The translations under genes were made by a program, and so were the position numbers. DNA of 64,000 bases from Lentisphaeria bacterium (GTDB lineage Bacteria; Verrucomicrobiota; Lentisphaeria; Victivallales; Victivallaceae), in contig JAFSTC010000054.1 in the NCBI GenBank assembly GCA_017450705.1, positions 17,816-81,815 on the forward strand, in the 5' to 3' direction. Below the pieces are notes generated by a model. It was given only the letters and a program-made list of their open reading frames with translations. It did not search any database and was not told the origin of the DNA. This document shows, piece after piece, positions 28,208 through 36,550 of the stretch; positions within the stretch are counted from its first letter, which is position 1, and each line of letters begins with the position of its first letter.

Positions 28208-29008
28208 ATGAGAAGGTTCTCGTCGGGAAGCAAAAAAAACGGGTGCAGAGCGGATTTTACCTTGATCGAGCTGCTGGTCGTGATCGCCATCATCGCCATC
28301 CTTGCGGCAATGCTGATGCCCGCTCTTCAACAGGCGCGGGAGCGCGGTAAAGCCGCCAGCTGCAAGAGCAATCTCAAAACTTACGGGACGGCCATCGCCC
28401 TTTACGCGGACTCGCAGGACGGCTGGTGTCTTCCCCAGCGGACGAATCACGCCCATAAGGGCAGTTATTCGATTTTTCTGCTGGCCAACGAGTGGCTCCA
28501 CAAAACGCTGAGCACGGCTTCCGTCGACGCCTGGCGCGCCGGGAAGGCCTTCAACGGCTGTCCCTCACGGACCCGCGACCCGCGGCCGGACAGCGATGCC
28601 AAGTCCAACGCCGATCTTGCCACCGTGTCGACGCCGGACCGCAGGGGCTTGAGTTACGCCCACTGCACCGGCGTGCTGGGCGCCATCTGCGACAATCCCA
28701 TGGACAGCAGCCGGAGAGACACCCGCCAGAGAAAACTCAGCGTCTTCCGGAAGCCCTCGTTGTACTGGGGATTCGTCGACAGCGAGTTCTATCAGGTGCA
28801 GATATCGCAGCTTACCTACACTCGAGCCGGCGAGAAACAGTCTGACGGCATCTCCTTCCGTCACAACGGTTCCCTCAACGCCGCGCACCTGGACGGCCAC
28901 GGCAGCAGTCTCAAGTACGATCCGCTTTACACGCAGAATGTCGCGGGAAATCCCGTGCGCGTGTGGGTCCAGCCGAAGGCGCTGGATTCGAGAGCGGAGA
29001 ATTTTTGA
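28208..29008 (+). CDS. Type II secretion-like pseudopilin (second copy)
   Basis: The 266-residue protein has a longer leader than the first copy, then the same [19 protein letters not shown] helix with Glu at +5. The residue before the cleavage point is Asp, not Gly. After the helix comes [19 protein letters not shown], almost as in the first copy, whereas the globular part differs. The C-terminal motif is [15 protein letters not shown]. The start at 28208 is chosen because AGGGAAGGGG lies 7 bp upstream. It lies 27 bp before PL26 paralog 4 and is divergent from the cupin AraC gene. A role in export or surface display is inferred from the repeated pairing. Confidence 0.8.
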   Translation: MRRFSSGSKKNGCRADFTLIELLVVIAIIAILAAMLMPALQQARERGKAASCKSNLKTYGTAIALYADSQDGWCLPQRTNHAHKGSYSIFLLANEWLHKTLSTASVDAWRAGKAFNGCPSRTRDPRPDSDAKSNADLATVSTPDRRGLSYAHCTGVLGAICDNPMDSSRRDTRQRKLSVFRKPSLYWGFVDSEFYQVQISQLTYTRAGEKQSDGISFRHNGSLNAAHLDGHGSSLKYDPLYTQNVAGNPVRVWVQPKALDSRAENF

Positions 29009-29035
29009 GCCGAAGAGGGCTCAAGAAGGGGCCTT

Positions 29036-32000
29036 ATGACAAAATATGTCTTTTTTCTATTGTTCTTTGCCCTGTCGTTTCCTCTTCTGAACGGGATGAC
29101 GGAGGAGGAAAAAAAGGATTTCTGGTACAAGGGACCGCATCTTAAGCTCCATCACAAAAAGAACCGGGGCGTCCGGCCGGAAAAAGTCATGGCCCGGGCG
29201 AAGAACAAGGTCCCAAACCCCCGTCCCGCGGCCATCGCCCGCTTTGTAAACGGCGGAAAAGTCGACAAGTCCTGTGCCGTTGCGTTCGAGCGCGTTCCCG
29301 TGATGCTCAAAGAGGAGGCTGGCATCGACCGGCAGGCGTGGGTCCGTTTCGGTCTGCCCCTGCCGAAGGGGGCCGTCTATCAGACCCGGTTCATCCGTAT
29401 CGTGGACGAAGCTGGAAAAAAGATCCCCGCTCAAACTTCCGTCACGGGGTTCTGGAAAGACGATTCCATCCGCTGGGCCCTTGTTCAGTTTTCCGTTCCC
29501 CTGAAGGCGGGCGAGGAAAAGCGCTGTTTCGCTGAATTCGGCAGCAAGGCCGCCGCCGCAGAGGTCCCGGGCGTGCTTTCCTACAAGGAGACTGCCGACC
29601 GGATCACGGTGGACACGGGCAAAATAACGGCGCTCATCGACAAGAAAAAGTTCAATCTCATCCGGTCGATCAAAAAGAACGGGGTCAGGATCGGCGGCTT
29701 CTCGCCCGCGGGCGTCGTGCTGACGGATGCCCTCTCCAAACGGGACTACAGCATCTCTGCGCAGCCTCCCAGTAAGATCGAGATCAGCGAATCCGGTCCC
29801 CTGCGCCTGACGGTGCGCGCCTCCGGCAGTTACGCCCGGGGCGGTAAAAAACTCATGGACTACGTGGCCCGCGTCACATTCTTTGCCGGCAGTGACGCCG
29901 TGGAGATCGACTTCACCCACATCAACACCGAACTTGCCCGGGAGTTCACCGATCTGGACCGACTGGATGTCGAGTTTGTTCCCGTCCGGCCCGCGGAGTC
30001 CCTCCGCGTGCCCGTCGTCAAAGGAAAGGAGCTTGTCTCCGCCAAGCGCGTCTTTCAGGAGACGGATGAGTTTTACTCTGTGGACGGCGGTCCCCGGATT
30101 GCCGGGCAGTTCTGCGGCGTCGCCTCCGCGGACGGGGTGCTTTCCTTCGGTCTGGCGCAGGCGTGGCAACGTTACCCCAAAGCCGTCTCCGTCAGAGACG
30201 GCAAGACCGTCATCGAGCTTCTGCCCCGCCAGCCCCACGAGAATTTCAACCGGGATCTGCCTTACTACCTCGTCTATCCCTTCTGCGACGGTTCCTACCG
30301 CATGAAGTGGGGCATGAGCTTCACGGAGCGCATGCGTTTCGATTTTTCGGGAGGAAACGATGTGGAGGCGGCGCTGAACCTGCCCGTCGTCGCCGTTCTG
30401 CCTGCGTCATGGTACAGCAAAACCTGCGTCTTCCCCGGACTGGACACCCCCGGCTTCGACAAGATCGACAAAAAGATCGTTTCCAGCTTCGAGGCCCGGT
30501 TGAAACAGATGCATGAACAACGGGAGTACGGTTTCTTCAACTGGGGCGACAGCTTCGGGGAGAAGGGCGAGAACTGGACCAACAACGAATACGACATGGC
30601 CTGCGGCCTTTTCATGACTTTCCTGCGTACCGGCGACAGGAGGATCTTCCGGCACGCGCTGGAGGCCGCGCGGCATCAGGCGGACGTGGATATCTGTCAC
30701 GCCTATCCCGATCCCTATTACGTCGGCACCAATTTCGGGCACCGAGCGGGACACAACGGCGGCTACAAGGTCTGGTCCTCCACCTTCAGTTACTATCAGA
30801 GCGCCGCCAACGGCCACACCTGGTCGGCGGGCATGGTGGATGCATGGCACCTTGCGGGGGACGCGACCGTCATGGACGCCGTCCTCCTGCTGGGCGATCA
30901 TATCGCTTTGGCCATGGAGCCCAATTTCGAGCTGAGCACGTTGTCTCCGGCTCCCCGGGAGTGTTCCTGGGCACTGCGCGCGGTCCTCAAAATCTATGAG
31001 GCGACGCTGGACCCCCTCTATTTTCAGGCGGCGAAAAACCTGGCCATGAAGCATGTCAAAAAATGCCGGGAATTCAAAGACGGCGTTTGGGCTTTCAGGA
31101 ACAAGCGGCTGGAAAAGGAACACAACGAAACCGCCCGGAGCATCACGTTGTTCGCCTCGGCCATCGGCCTTAAAGGGCTGTGCGAATATTACAACGCAAG
31201 CGGCGACGAAACGGTCAAACCCTTCATAGGGAACATTGCCCGGCGGATCCTCCGCGGATTCGATCCCGAGGCCGGATGCGGTTTCGTCTATAATCTGCGG
31301 GAGGACGGGACGCGGATCAATTTCAGTCTCGTGACGATGAATCCCACTATCGTGCCCCCGCTGGCCGAGGCGGCGGTGATTCTCGACGATCCCGAGCTGT
31401 ACGACGCGGCGTCCCGGGGGATGGCCGCGATGCTGTTGAGAAGTCCGGGGATCTCCGGCAAGTTCCTGGGGGAATACCAGACCTTCCTCGCCGACTTTCT
31501 CGCCGCGCACCGGAAATTCCCCAAGAAGTACCGTTTGGATTTCTCCGAGACCGGCTTGCTCGCGAAAGTCTTTTCCGGAAGCGACAGCAAGTGGTCGTGG
31601 CGGGGACCTGATCCCATGTCCTACCGGGTGAAACTGCTGAAAGACGGCAAAACACAACTGGTCTTTCAGCGCTGGATCAACGCGGCACGGAGCAAGAAAA
31701 AAGAGGAGGGCACTTCCATAACCGTCTCCGACATAACGGGGAAAGTTGTGGAAATTCGTCCCTTCGACAGCAGCAGCGGCCGCCTGACGGAGAAGTTCGA
31801 CATCTCCGGGAAAAAGGGCGATCTGTTCGACGTCCGGATCCGCGACATCGGCAATGGAGACTGGAGTCTTCTTCCCTCCAGCAATTTCGTCCACGCCGCA
31901 TCGACGAAGACGCGTATCAAGATCACCCGGTGCGGCATGTACCGTTTCTATTTCGAGGTCCCCGCAGGCAAGGAAGATGTCTCCATTTCCTTCTACGGGG

Positions 32001-32242
32001 CCCATGCCGGGGGCTTCGGATACTGGCTCTTCGACGAAAAAGACCGCCTCGTCAAAAAGGAGATCAAATGGCAGGCGCGGCACGCGATCTCGACCGCTCC
32101 CGCCAGCGTCTGCCGCATCGCGATCCCGGAAGGGAAGACGCGCCGGATCTTCTCCATCGTCCTTTGGGCCGAATACGACGCCATGCTGAAGATCGTCAAT
32201 TCGCCTTACGTCAGCGCCTCCCTGGCATTTTTCGACAAATAA
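29036..32242 (+). CDS. Exo-rhamnogalacturonan lyase-like protein (PL26 type), paralog 4
   Basis: This 1068-residue protein has a signal peptide (MTKYVFFLLFFALSFPLLNG) and follows the same domain plan as paralog 3, to which it is closest: N-terminal RIFT barrel (WVRFGLPLPKGAVYQ), central helical block near residue 503 (GDSFGE, NWTNNEYDM, AARHQADVD, HAYPDPYYVG) and a beta-rich C terminus ending in FYGAHAGGFGYWLFD motifs. AAGAAGGGG precedes the start. The pair 3/4 flanks the AraC and pseudopilin genes, suggesting that the regulator and pseudopilin came with, or between, a tandem duplication. Confidence 0.7.
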   Translation: MTKYVFFLLFFALSFPLLNGMTEEEKKDFWYKGPHLKLHHKKNRGVRPEKVMARAKNKVPNPRPAAIARFVNGGKVDKSCAVAFERVPVMLKEEAGIDRQAWVRFGLPLPKGAVYQTRFIRIVDEAGKKIPAQTSVTGFWKDDSIRWALVQFSVPLKAGEEKRCFAEFGSKAAAAEVPGVLSYKETADRITVDTGKITALIDKKKFNLIRSIKKNGVRIGGFSPAGVVLTDALSKRDYSISAQPPSKIEISESGPLRLTVRASGSYARGGKKLMDYVARVTFFAGSDAVEIDFTHINTELAREFTDLDRLDVEFVPVRPAESLRVPVVKGKELVSAKRVFQETDEFYSVDGGPRIAGQFCGVASADGVLSFGLAQAWQRYPKAVSVRDGKTVIELLPRQPHENFNRDLPYYLVYPFCDGSYRMKWGMSFTERMRFDFSGGNDVEAALNLPVVAVLPASWYSKTCVFPGLDTPGFDKIDKKIVSSFEARLKQMHEQREYGFFNWGDSFGEKGENWTNNEYDMACGLFMTFLRTGDRRIFRHALEAARHQADVDICHAYPDPYYVGTNFGHRAGHNGGYKVWSSTFSYYQSAANGHTWSAGMVDAWHLAGDATVMDAVLLLGDHIALAMEPNFELSTLSPAPRECSWALRAVLKIYEATLDPLYFQAAKNLAMKHVKKCREFKDGVWAFRNKRLEKEHNETARSITLFASAIGLKGLCEYYNASGDETVKPFIGNIARRILRGFDPEAGCGFVYNLREDGTRINFSLVTMNPTIVPPLAEAAVILDDPELYDAASRGMAAMLLRSPGISGKFLGEYQTFLADFLAAHRKFPKKYRLDFSETGLLAKVFSGSDSKWSWRGPDPMSYRVKLLKDGKTQLVFQRWINAARSKKKEEGTSITVSDITGKVVEIRPFDSSSGRLTEKFDISGKKGDLFDVRIRDIGNGDWSLLPSSNFVHAASTKTRIKITRCGMYRFYFEVPAGKEDVSISFYGAHAGGFGYWLFDEKDRLVKKEIKWQARHAISTAPASVCRIAIPEGKTRRIFSIVLWAEYDAMLKIVNSPYVSASLAFFDK

Positions 32243-32259
32243 ATGGCTGTGCCGTAAGA

Positions 32260-32302
32260 CCGGAACACGCTGCGGAGACCCTTTTCGCAAGGCGTGCTCC
32301 GG
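32260..32302. terminator. Hairpin between convergent transcription units
   Basis: CCGGAACACGC and GCGTGCTCCGG form an 11-bp stem with one A-C mismatch around a 21-nt loop. It lies between the end of PL26 paralog 4 and the convergent small membrane protein. No T-run is present, so termination would be weak or Rho-assisted. Confidence 0.45.
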
Positions 32303-32313
32303 GAAACTGAAAA

Positions 32314-32637
32314 TCAGGGTTGCATTCTTTCCGTGATCTCGACCTCCTTGAACTGGACGAGCTTCGCGGTATTGGCGGCGGTCTCCGCGCAGGAACGCAG
32401 GATTTCGCCGATGGCGGTGTAAAGCAACCCGCTGATCAACAGCGACATGAAGAGGGCGATGTAGAATTTAGTTTCCGCCGTGAACCATGCGGCGAGAAAA
32501 AGCACGATCGCCACGGCGATGAAGACCAGCCCCATGGCGTCGAACACCCGCGAGATCCAGGGAACGGGACGGGACATCCCTCCGCTGACTCCGCAGACAC
32601 AGACCTCTTTCACGACGTGTTTGTTTTCCGAACTCAT
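32314..32637 (-). CDS. Small membrane protein of unknown function
   Basis: The 107-residue protein has two predicted membrane helices (about 33-50, GLVFIAVAIVLFLAAW, and 57-75, FYIALFMSLLISGLLYTAI) and a charged C-terminal tail. The N-terminal 25 residues contain two close cysteines (VCVCG). I do not recognise the family. AGGAGAG precedes the start, and a good promoter lies about 70 bp upstream, so it is a real, separately expressed gene. Confidence 0.6.
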   Translation of the reverse strand: MSSENKHVVKEVCVCGVSGGMSRPVPWISRVFDAMGLVFIAVAIVLFLAAWFTAETKFYIALFMSLLISGLLYTAIGEILRSCAETAANTAKLVQFKEVEITERMQP

Positions 32638-32703
32638 AACATGACTCTCCTCTGTTTTTGCGCCGGCGCGGGATCACGCCGGGCGTCTCCTCTTCGCAGA
32701 AAC

Positions 32704-32731
32704 AATATAAACCGGGGCGGGGAAATGTCAA
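32704..32731 (-). promoter_or_regulatory. Promoter of the small membrane protein gene, TTGACA-16-TATATT
   Basis: On the minus strand TTGACA and TATATT are separated by 16 bp. The element sits just after the stop codon of the glycosyltransferase gene and gives a leader of about 60 nt. Confidence 0.75.
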
Positions 32732-32735
32732 GGTG

Positions 32736-33788
32736 TCAGGCGAAACAGTCCTTGAGGAAGTCGGTCAGGATCGGACCGTATTTCTGCAGAGAGTGATCGT
32801 AAGAGACTTTTCGCATCTCTTCCGACATCTCGCCCCGCAGATGTGGGTCTGCAAGGCGTTTTACCGCCGACACCCATTCTTCGGGGGAGGCGGGGGAAAA
32901 GCCGTTGATCCCCTCCCGGATGAAAAACCTGTTTTCTCCCACGGGACTTGCGACGGCGGGCAGTCCCGCGGCCGCGTACTGGATGAGCTTGTACGCGGAT
33001 TTCCCTCTCGAAAAATCGTCGTCGGCCAGCGGCATGACGCCGAAATCGCAGGAAGCGAGAAGTTTCGCCTCATCCTCTTCGCTCCAGTCGACACATGTCA
33101 TGGGCACGCCGTCGACGGCGGGCAGATCCGCCCGGGCGATGATGAGAAACTCCACGGGACACGCCCGGCAGACGGTCTTGAAGATTTCAGCAAAAGGCAG
33201 AAAGCACGCCCGGTAGGTGACCGGCGTCCCGATCCACGCCGCCCGGAGAACCCCCTCCTTTTTCGGGAGCAGGGGAGGGGTGCGGTATTTTTCCAGATCG
33301 ACCGCGGTGGGAACGAGAATGACCCGCTTGTTGAGCTTTTCCGCCCTGTCGTACAGCAGGTGATTGGCCGCAATGACGCCCGATGCTTTGCGGATGAGCG
33401 TATCGTACTTGTGTCCGAGGCAGGGGAGATTTTTGTATTTTTCCCACACGAGGTCGTCGAAATTGAGGACGAACTTTTTCCTCCGGAGCAGAAACAGCTC
33501 CGCCACGGCCGGGAAGAAAGGCAGAAGTTCGTACTCGATGAGCAGATTTTTTTCCGGCGCCGCCAGCTGAAAAAGCCGGGAGGCCATGGCTTCGAAAAAA
33601 AGCCTTTTCGACTTTCCCTGTCCCTCGTAGAGCCGCTTCAGGTACTCGTCTTTCAGCAGGGGATGATAGACGGGCGCAAATCCCGCCTCCTCGAAACTTT
33701 TGCGGGAGAGAAAATAGCGCAGACGGCTGGAGGCTCCCCGTTCGGAATAACGGGTATAAATACCGAGCTCTGCATCATGCCGGACCAT
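32736..33788 (-). CDS. Glycosyltransferase, GT4-like (group 1)
   Basis: The 350-residue protein has the two-Rossmann-domain plan of GT-B enzymes. The C-terminal half carries the group 1 pattern: ILVPTAVDLEKY, RAAWIGTP, LASCDFGVMPLADDDFSRGKSAYKLIQYAAAGLPAVASPVG with the conserved acidic and glycine-rich donor-binding loop, then GINGFS. Such enzymes transfer a sugar from a nucleotide donor, commonly in surface polysaccharide synthesis. No other polysaccharide-synthesis genes lie nearby, so its acceptor is unknown. Its start codon is immediately downstream of a 12-bp inverted repeat that can trap the ribosome-binding site. Confidence 0.75.
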   Translation of the reverse strand: MVRHDAELGIYTRYSERGASSRLRYFLSRKSFEEAGFAPVYHPLLKDEYLKRLYEGQGKSKRLFFEAMASRLFQLAAPEKNLLIEYELLPFFPAVAELFLLRRKKFVLNFDDLVWEKYKNLPCLGHKYDTLIRKASGVIAANHLLYDRAEKLNKRVILVPTAVDLEKYRTPPLLPKKEGVLRAAWIGTPVTYRACFLPFAEIFKTVCRACPVEFLIIARADLPAVDGVPMTCVDWSEEDEAKLLASCDFGVMPLADDDFSRGKSAYKLIQYAAAGLPAVASPVGENRFFIREGINGFSPASPEEWVSAVKRLADPHLRGEMSEEMRKVSYDHSLQKYGPILTDFLKDCFA

Positions 33789-33789
33789 T

Positions 33790-33836
33790 TATCTTATCCC
33801 CTCCCGCATTGTTCGGGGATAAGATAGCGCCCGAAA
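33790..33836 (-). promoter_or_regulatory. RBS-adjacent stem-loop upstream of the glycosyltransferase
   Basis: On the minus strand TATCTTATCCCC and GGGGATAAGATA form a perfect 12-bp stem with a 23-nt loop. The GGGAGGGG Shine-Dalgarno sequence is at the base of the 3' arm and the ATG follows one base after the stem, so folding would hide the ribosome-binding site. Confidence 0.6.
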
Positions 33837-33871
33837 GGTTGTTTTTCAAGCGGATACGGCTCGGGAAAGCG

Positions 33872-34486
33872 TTATTTGTTTTCCGGCGCGGGCGGCGGGA
33901 GCGGGCGGCGTCCCTGCGGGAATCCCGGGCGGCCGCCGGGTTTCCCCGGGGGAGGGAAGGGCTTTTTGCCGCTCAGCAGGGAGTCCACCAGCATGGAGAC
34001 GATCTTGTCGGCGTTTTTCTCCCGGCGGTCCAGTTCCTGCTCGAGTTTGACCGTCTGGCGCTTCATCGCCTCGAGCTGCCGGCGGTTGCCCGCGAGACGC
34101 TTGGCGAAACGCTTTTTCATCAGGTCCGTCAGCTGCTGTTTGACGGCGGCTTTTTCCTCGTCGCTTTTGGCCGATTTGAACTTCTCGGCCAGTTCCTGCA
34201 TCTTCTGTCTCTCGGCCTTTTCCCGCTGAATGATCTCCTCGGCTTTTTTGGACATCGCTTCGCGGAATTTCTCGGGATCTTCCCGCTGGAGTTTCGTCAT
34301 GGCCGCCCGCTCCTCGTCGGAGAGCTCCGAAAAGGCCCGCCACAGTTGGGGGCCCCGGCCGTAATTGCCGCGGTGGCGCGGCGGTCCCTGGTGCGGCGGC
34401 TGAGGTTTTCCATGCTCGTCCGGCGGCGCCGCGGCAAGCGAAAGGACCGTCAGCGCTCCCGACAGGATAATTGCAAACATCTTCAT
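33872..34486 (-). CDS. Exported coiled-coil protein linked to the ECF sigma locus
   Basis: The 204-residue protein has a signal peptide (MKMFAIILSGALTVLSLAAA), a charged helical middle part (about 60-165, rich in E, K, R and Q) and a Pro/Gly-rich C-terminal tail. The start at 34486 is favoured over an upstream TTG because GAGGAGGAG sits in front of it. The overall plan resembles small periplasmic Spy/CpxP or heavy-metal-resistance proteins, but no decisive motif is visible. It is the third gene behind an ECF sigma factor and a putative anti-sigma factor, so a periplasmic sensor role is inferred. Confidence 0.65.
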   Translation of the reverse strand: MKMFAIILSGALTVLSLAAAPPDEHGKPQPPHQGPPRHRGNYGRGPQLWRAFSELSDEERAAMTKLQREDPEKFREAMSKKAEEIIQREKAERQKMQELAEKFKSAKSDEEKAAVKQQLTDLMKKRFAKRLAGNRRQLEAMKRQTVKLEQELDRREKNADKIVSMLVDSLLSGKKPFPPPGKPGGRPGFPQGRRPLPPPAPENK

Positions 34487-34500
34487 ATACTTGCTCCTCC

Positions 34501-34851
34501 TCAAACTTCGAAGTTGGCGCGCCCGTCGGTCAGATCCATAAAGGAGGAACTGCTGCTGATCTCGCTGGCCAGATTGTACCCGGCCTGCTCCACATTGGTC
34601 CAGTCGGAGAGAGCCGCCAGATTCAGGCGGTCCTCCTGCGCGGGACGGACGGGGTGGGCGCCGGGCTGGATGAAAAGCCCGGCCGCGACCAGAAACGCCG
34701 CCGCCGCGGCTACGCCGCCTGCGACAAGACTCAGACGCTTTTTGCGGCGCATGGCCGTCCGGCGCAGTTTTGCCGCCGCGAGTATCCGCAGATCCAGTTC
34801 TTGCGGCACGTCGGCGCGGATCAACGATTCGAGCTTCAGATATTTTTTCAT
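34501..34851 (-). CDS. Putative membrane anti-sigma factor
   Basis: The 116-residue protein has a short basic cytoplasmic region (about 1-38), one membrane helix (about 40-62, LSLVAGGVAAAAAFLVAAGLF) and a 50-residue extracytoplasmic tail. It follows the ECF sigma gene by 56 bp and precedes the exported coiled-coil protein by 14 bp. A single-span protein of this size directly behind an ECF sigma factor is usually its anti-sigma factor; no zinc-binding anti-sigma motif is visible, so the assignment rests on topology and context. Confidence 0.6.
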   Translation of the reverse strand: MKKYLKLESLIRADVPQELDLRILAAAKLRRTAMRRKKRLSLVAGGVAAAAAFLVAAGLFIQPGAHPVRPAQEDRLNLAALSDWTNVEQAGYNLASEISSSSSFMDLTDGRANFEV

Positions 34852-34907
34852 TTTTTCGGTTCCTTGTTTTCGAACCCTCTGTCAGTATAACGTAAACAAA
34901 ATCTCTT

Positions 34908-35489
34908 TTATTTGACGAGCGCCCGGCTCTCCGCCAAAAAAATCCTCAAATTTTTGATCGCATAGTGCATCCTGCTCAAAACCGTGTTGACCGGGCAATT
35001 CTGGATATCGGCGATCTCCTTGAAGGAGAGCTCCTGCTGGCGGAGCAGAAAGACCTCCCGCTGTTCCGCCGAGAGGGCGTGCACGGCTTTTTCGATCTCT
35101 TTCCCCAGTTCGGCGTTTTCCATCTCCCCCGCGGGCTGTCTGTGCTCCGGCTCCGGCAGTTCCGGCATGTCCTCCCTGTCGATGGACTGCAGCGCGACAT
35201 TGCCGTTCTTTCTGATCTTGTCGATGAAAATATTGTGCCCCAGCCGGAAGAGCCACGCGCTGAAACGGCCCTGTTCCTTGTACTTCGGCAGCTTGTCGAT
35301 CACCTTGAGCCAGGTCTCCTCGAAAACGTCGTCCGGATCGATGGCGGAGCCCCGGAGCAGATTGTTCAGATAGCCGTAAAACTGCCGCTTGTAGCGGAAA
35401 TAAAGTATCTCGAAGGCCTTGTCGTCCCCGCGGAGATAGGCGCTTATGAGTTCCGTGTCGCCGGATGTGTCGTTGACTGTGATCATCAT
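34908..35489 (-). CDS. ECF-type RNA polymerase sigma factor
   Basis: The 193-residue protein has region 2 (FEILYFRYKRQFYGYLNNLL, DDVFEETWLKVI, FSAWLFRLGHNIFIDKIRK) and region 4 (LSAEQREVFLLRQQELSFKEIADIQNCPVNTVLSRMHYAIKNLR) of sigma-70 family group 4 factors, and lacks region 3. It directs RNA polymerase to a stress or envelope regulon. The next genes encode a probable anti-sigma factor and a periplasmic protein, together a likely signal-transduction triad. Two adjacent ATG codons (35489 and 35486) are possible starts. Confidence 0.9.
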   Translation of the reverse strand: MMITVNDTSGDTELISAYLRGDDKAFEILYFRYKRQFYGYLNNLLRGSAIDPDDVFEETWLKVIDKLPKYKEQGRFSAWLFRLGHNIFIDKIRKNGNVALQSIDREDMPELPEPEHRQPAGEMENAELGKEIEKAVHALSAEQREVFLLRQQELSFKEIADIQNCPVNTVLSRMHYAIKNLRIFLAESRALVK

Positions 35490-35522
35490 ACTTCGAATAA
35501 CGTGAAAAAAGCCGTGAAAATT

Positions 35523-35924
35523 TTATCCGGAGCGGAGAAATTTCCAGAAAAGAAGGTCGTTGGGGAGGAGCGGGATCTCTGAAAACAGCCTTTCCGTCTC
35601 CTCCCGGTTTTCGGGATCGATCCAGAAGGCACGCTGCCCCTCCCGGCAGACGAGGGTCTCCTCGGGGGAAATGAGAGTGCGCATGAACCAGATGTCCAGT
35701 TTATCCGTCCGTGTCCGGCACATGGGATCCAGTACGAGGGGGGCTCTCATGCCCAGCTCCTCCCCCAGCTCCCGGGCCAGCGCCCTTTGCAGGGTCTCCC
35801 CCGGCTCCACCTTGCCCCCGGGGAACTCCAGCCCGTAGGGCGGCTTGCCTTCGGGACGCGAAGTCAGCAGAAGTTTTCCTTCGCGGCGGATGACGGCCGC
35901 GACGATCGTCAGCCGAAGATCCAT
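35523..35924 (-). CDS. NUDIX hydrolase, MutT-like
   Basis: The 133-residue protein has a complete Nudix box (GGKVEPGETLQRALARELGE followed by ELGM), fitting GX5EX7REUXEEXGU. It hydrolyses a nucleoside-diphosphate-linked substrate; the small size and PEGKPPYGLEFPGGK motif are MutT-like, suggesting removal of oxidised nucleotides such as 8-oxo-dGTP. Its start lies inside the end of the M50 protease gene (16-bp overlap), so translation is probably coupled. The frame stays open far upstream, but the rest of that frame overlaps other genes and is not coding. Confidence 0.85.
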   Translation of the reverse strand: MDLRLTIVAAVIRREGKLLLTSRPEGKPPYGLEFPGGKVEPGETLQRALARELGEELGMRAPLVLDPMCRTRTDKLDIWFMRTLISPEETLVCREGQRAFWIDPENREETERLFSEIPLLPNDLLFWKFLRSG

Positions 35925-36538
35925 TCCAGCACCAGCAGTTCGGAACTTGTGACGATGCGGGCCAGCCTGAAAAGCTGATCGAAGAAAACGAAAAGAAGCA
36001 TGACGAGCAGAAAGACCGTGCCGCGGACCGCTTCCGACGAGTTCTGCAGGAAACGGGGGAAGAGCGTGCCGAGGATCGCAAACCCGTCGAAGCCGGGCAC
36101 GGGGAGCATGTTCAGGAAAAAGAGCACCACGTTGAGCGTCGAAGCGTAAAACAGCATGTCGACCGCGAATTCGTCGCCGATGTGTTTCTTGAAGCAGACG
36201 TAGGTGAGGATGATGAAAAACAGCGAGAGAACGATGTTGGCCGCGGGACCGGCAAAGGCTGTGAGGGCAGGGGCGTACCGGCCGCGCATCTTGCGCGGAT
36301 CCACGGGAACGCTCCCCCAGGCCAGACCGAAGAGACAGAAAAGCAGCAGGGAAAAGGGCCCCATCTGCTTGAAGGGGTTGAGGGTGAGGTGCCCGTTCCT
36401 CGCGGCCGTGTCGTCGCCGCATTTGAGCGCCGTGCAGGCGTGCATGAACTCGTGGATGCTGATGGAGAGCACGACGACGACCGCGACCGTGAAAAACAGC
36501 CGCGGGTCTTTCCAGAGGTAGGTGATGAAGAGATTCAT
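35909..36538 (-). CDS. Site-2 protease family (M50) membrane metalloprotease
   Basis: The 209-residue protein has the zinc-binding HEFMH at residues 29-33 within the first long membrane helix and the second metal-ligand motif MLPVPGFDG in a later helix. This matches the short rhomboid-like M50 subgroup without PDZ domains, which cleave or resemble intramembrane proteases. Four or five membrane spans are predicted. It lies between queA (13 bp upstream) and the NUDIX gene, which it overlaps. Confidence 0.85.
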   Translation of the reverse strand: MNLFITYLWKDPRLFFTVAVVVVLSISIHEFMHACTALKCGDDTAARNGHLTLNPFKQMGPFSLLLFCLFGLAWGSVPVDPRKMRGRYAPALTAFAGPAANIVLSLFFIILTYVCFKKHIGDEFAVDMLFYASTLNVVLFFLNMLPVPGFDGFAILGTLFPRFLQNSSEAVRGTVFLLVMLLFVFFDQLFRLARIVTSSELLVLEWIFG

Positions 36539-36550
36539 TTTTCTGTCCGC

